Assembly (NCBI GenBank): GCA_035519475.1
Contig: DATIWI010000217.1
Span: 1 to 13,784, forward strand
Direction: 5' to 3'
DNA length: 13,784 nt
Origin: Fen-1467 sp035519475
GTDB lineage: Bacteria; Verrucomicrobiota; Verrucomicrobiia; Opitutales; Opitutaceae
Positions within the stretch are counted from its first letter, which is position 1. Every line of letters starts with the position of its first letter. Shown one piece after another: positions 12,967 to 13,784 of this stretch. Position numbers and translations under genes: made by a program. Below the pieces are notes generated by a model. The model did no database searches. It was given only the letters and a program-made list of their open reading frames with translations, and had not been told where the DNA came from.

Positions 12967-13784
12967 ATGAAGGAACTGCAGCAGATACTCGCTGAACTGA
13001 ATTCCGCCCCCGCCAGCGATGCGATTCTGGCCACTTTGGTGCATGTCGAGGGCTCGTCTTACCGCCGGCCCGGGGCCCGGTTGCTGCTGGCGGCTGACGA
13101 TCGCCGCCTCGGCTCCATCAGCGGGGGATGCCTGGAGGATGATGTGATCATCCATGCGCGGGCGGTGCGGACGGACGGCGTGGCGCGAACCATTTCCTAT
13201 GACACCACCGCCGAAAACGACCTGGTTTGGGGCGTGGGTCTGGGCTGCCACGGCGTGGTGCAGGTTCTGCTCGAGAAGCTGCCGCGGCAGCCCGTTTGGG
13301 CCGACGCCTTGCGGGAGAACTTCCGCCGCAGGATCGCGACGGAGCTGGCGGTGGTCTGGCGCGGGCCAGACACTGGCCTGCTCGGCACCCGGCTCGCCCG
13401 CGACCTGCCACCCCTGCCGGCTGCCGTGGACGTATTCCGCCAGACCGTTGCCCCGCCCGCCGCGCTGGTCATCTTCGGTGCAGGTGACGATGTCCGGCCG
13501 CTGGTGCGGTTCGCCAAGGAGCTCGGCTGGCAGGTGACGGTGGCCGACCCGCGCCCGGCCTTCGCGACCCCGGAACGGTTTCCCGAGGCCGACGCCGTGG
13601 TGGTCGTGCGCCCCGAGGAAGCGTCCGCCCGCCTGCCTTTGGCCACCGACACGCTCGTCGCAATCATGACCCATCATTACCGCCACGATGTGCCCCTGCT
13701 TCGCGCCCTGCTGCCGCGCCCCCTCGCCTACCTCGGCCTGCTCGGGCCCCGGAAACGCGCCGAACAGATCCTGTCTGACCTCGC
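12967..13784 (+). CDS. XdhC/CoxI family protein (3' end beyond window)
   Basis: The first 272 residues of an XdhC/CoxI-type protein. The family helps maturation of xanthine-dehydrogenase-type molybdoenzymes by binding the molybdenum cofactor for sulfuration and insertion. The N-terminal domain shows VEGSSYRRPGARLL (28-41), SISGGCLEDDV (50-60) and GVGLGCHGVVQVLLE (89-103), where the family usually has GCGG and here H replaces a glycine. The C-terminal Rossmann domain begins with ALVIFGAGDDVRPL (166-179) and has MTHHYRHD (234-241) and YLGLLGPRKRAEQIL (255-269). The last residues and stop are outside the window. The start is the ATG at 12967, preceded by GGGAG. No molybdoenzyme gene is visible here, but one may follow downstream. 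It is transcribed divergently from the receptor gene, so shared control is possible. Confidence 0.92.
   Translation, partial: MKELQQILAELNSAPASDAILATLVHVEGSSYRRPGARLLLAADDRRLGSISGGCLEDDVIIHARAVRTDGVARTISYDTTAENDLVWGVGLGCHGVVQVLLEKLPRQPVWADALRENFRRRIATELAVVWRGPDTGLLGTRLARDLPPLPAAVDVFRQTVAPPAALVIFGAGDDVRPLVRFAKELGWQVTVADPRPAFATPERFPEADAVVVVRPEEASARLPLATDTLVAIMTHHYRHDVPLLRALLPRPLAYLGLLGPRKRAEQILSDL

Noticed and set aside
12850..13686. A 278-codon minus-strand frame opposite the XdhC gene
   Set aside because: The plus strand reads as a clear XdhC/CoxI protein. The antisense translation has no recognisable pattern.

Overview
The window is GC-rich bacterial chromosome. The gene content fits Verrucomicrobiota, most likely an Opitutaceae-like organism. 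I infer this from the rplM-rpsI-argC order, the style of the TonB-dependent receptor, the lack of strong Shine-Dalgarno sites, and many short palindromic repeats that begin with GTAG. No marker in the window proves the taxon.

Layout. (1) 1-2862, minus strand: a polyamine module. Homospermidine synthase is followed by an in-frame C-terminal remnant of a second, diverged homospermidine synthase, then by a fold-type III ornithine/lysine-type decarboxylase cut by the window edge. Decarboxylase plus synthase would turn ornithine into putrescine and then homospermidine. (2) 3062-5030, minus strand: ribosomal genes rplM and rpsI, a clear intrinsic terminator, then argC of arginine biosynthesis. (3) 5213-9546, plus strand: a small DUF423 membrane protein, a CCA-adding-enzyme/poly(A)-polymerase-family protein with an HD domain, and a GH20-like glycosidase. 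(4) 9904-12708, minus strand: a TonB-dependent outer-membrane receptor with its own terminator. (5) 12967 to the end, plus strand: an XdhC/CoxI-family protein, divergent from the receptor and cut by the window edge.

The most unusual region is the GH20-like gene (7108-9546). Its frame stays open although it holds four separate blocks of REP-like palindromes from several unrelated sequence families, one block being a nest of three families. Related inverted pairs sit exactly at its 5' edge, where the GTAG box supplies the stop codon of the upstream gene, and just after its stop. Paired arms differ by compensatory changes that keep the hairpins, and the GTAG box next to each hairpin is the hallmark of REPs moved by RAYT (TnpA-REP) transposases. 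No such transposase lies in the window. This looks like an active gene colonised by translated REP pairs, comparable in principle to the in-frame palindromic elements of Rickettsia, or else a gene in early decay. The second point of interest is the homospermidine synthase remnant, whose divergence pattern suggests allele replacement or loss of an old tandem paralogue.
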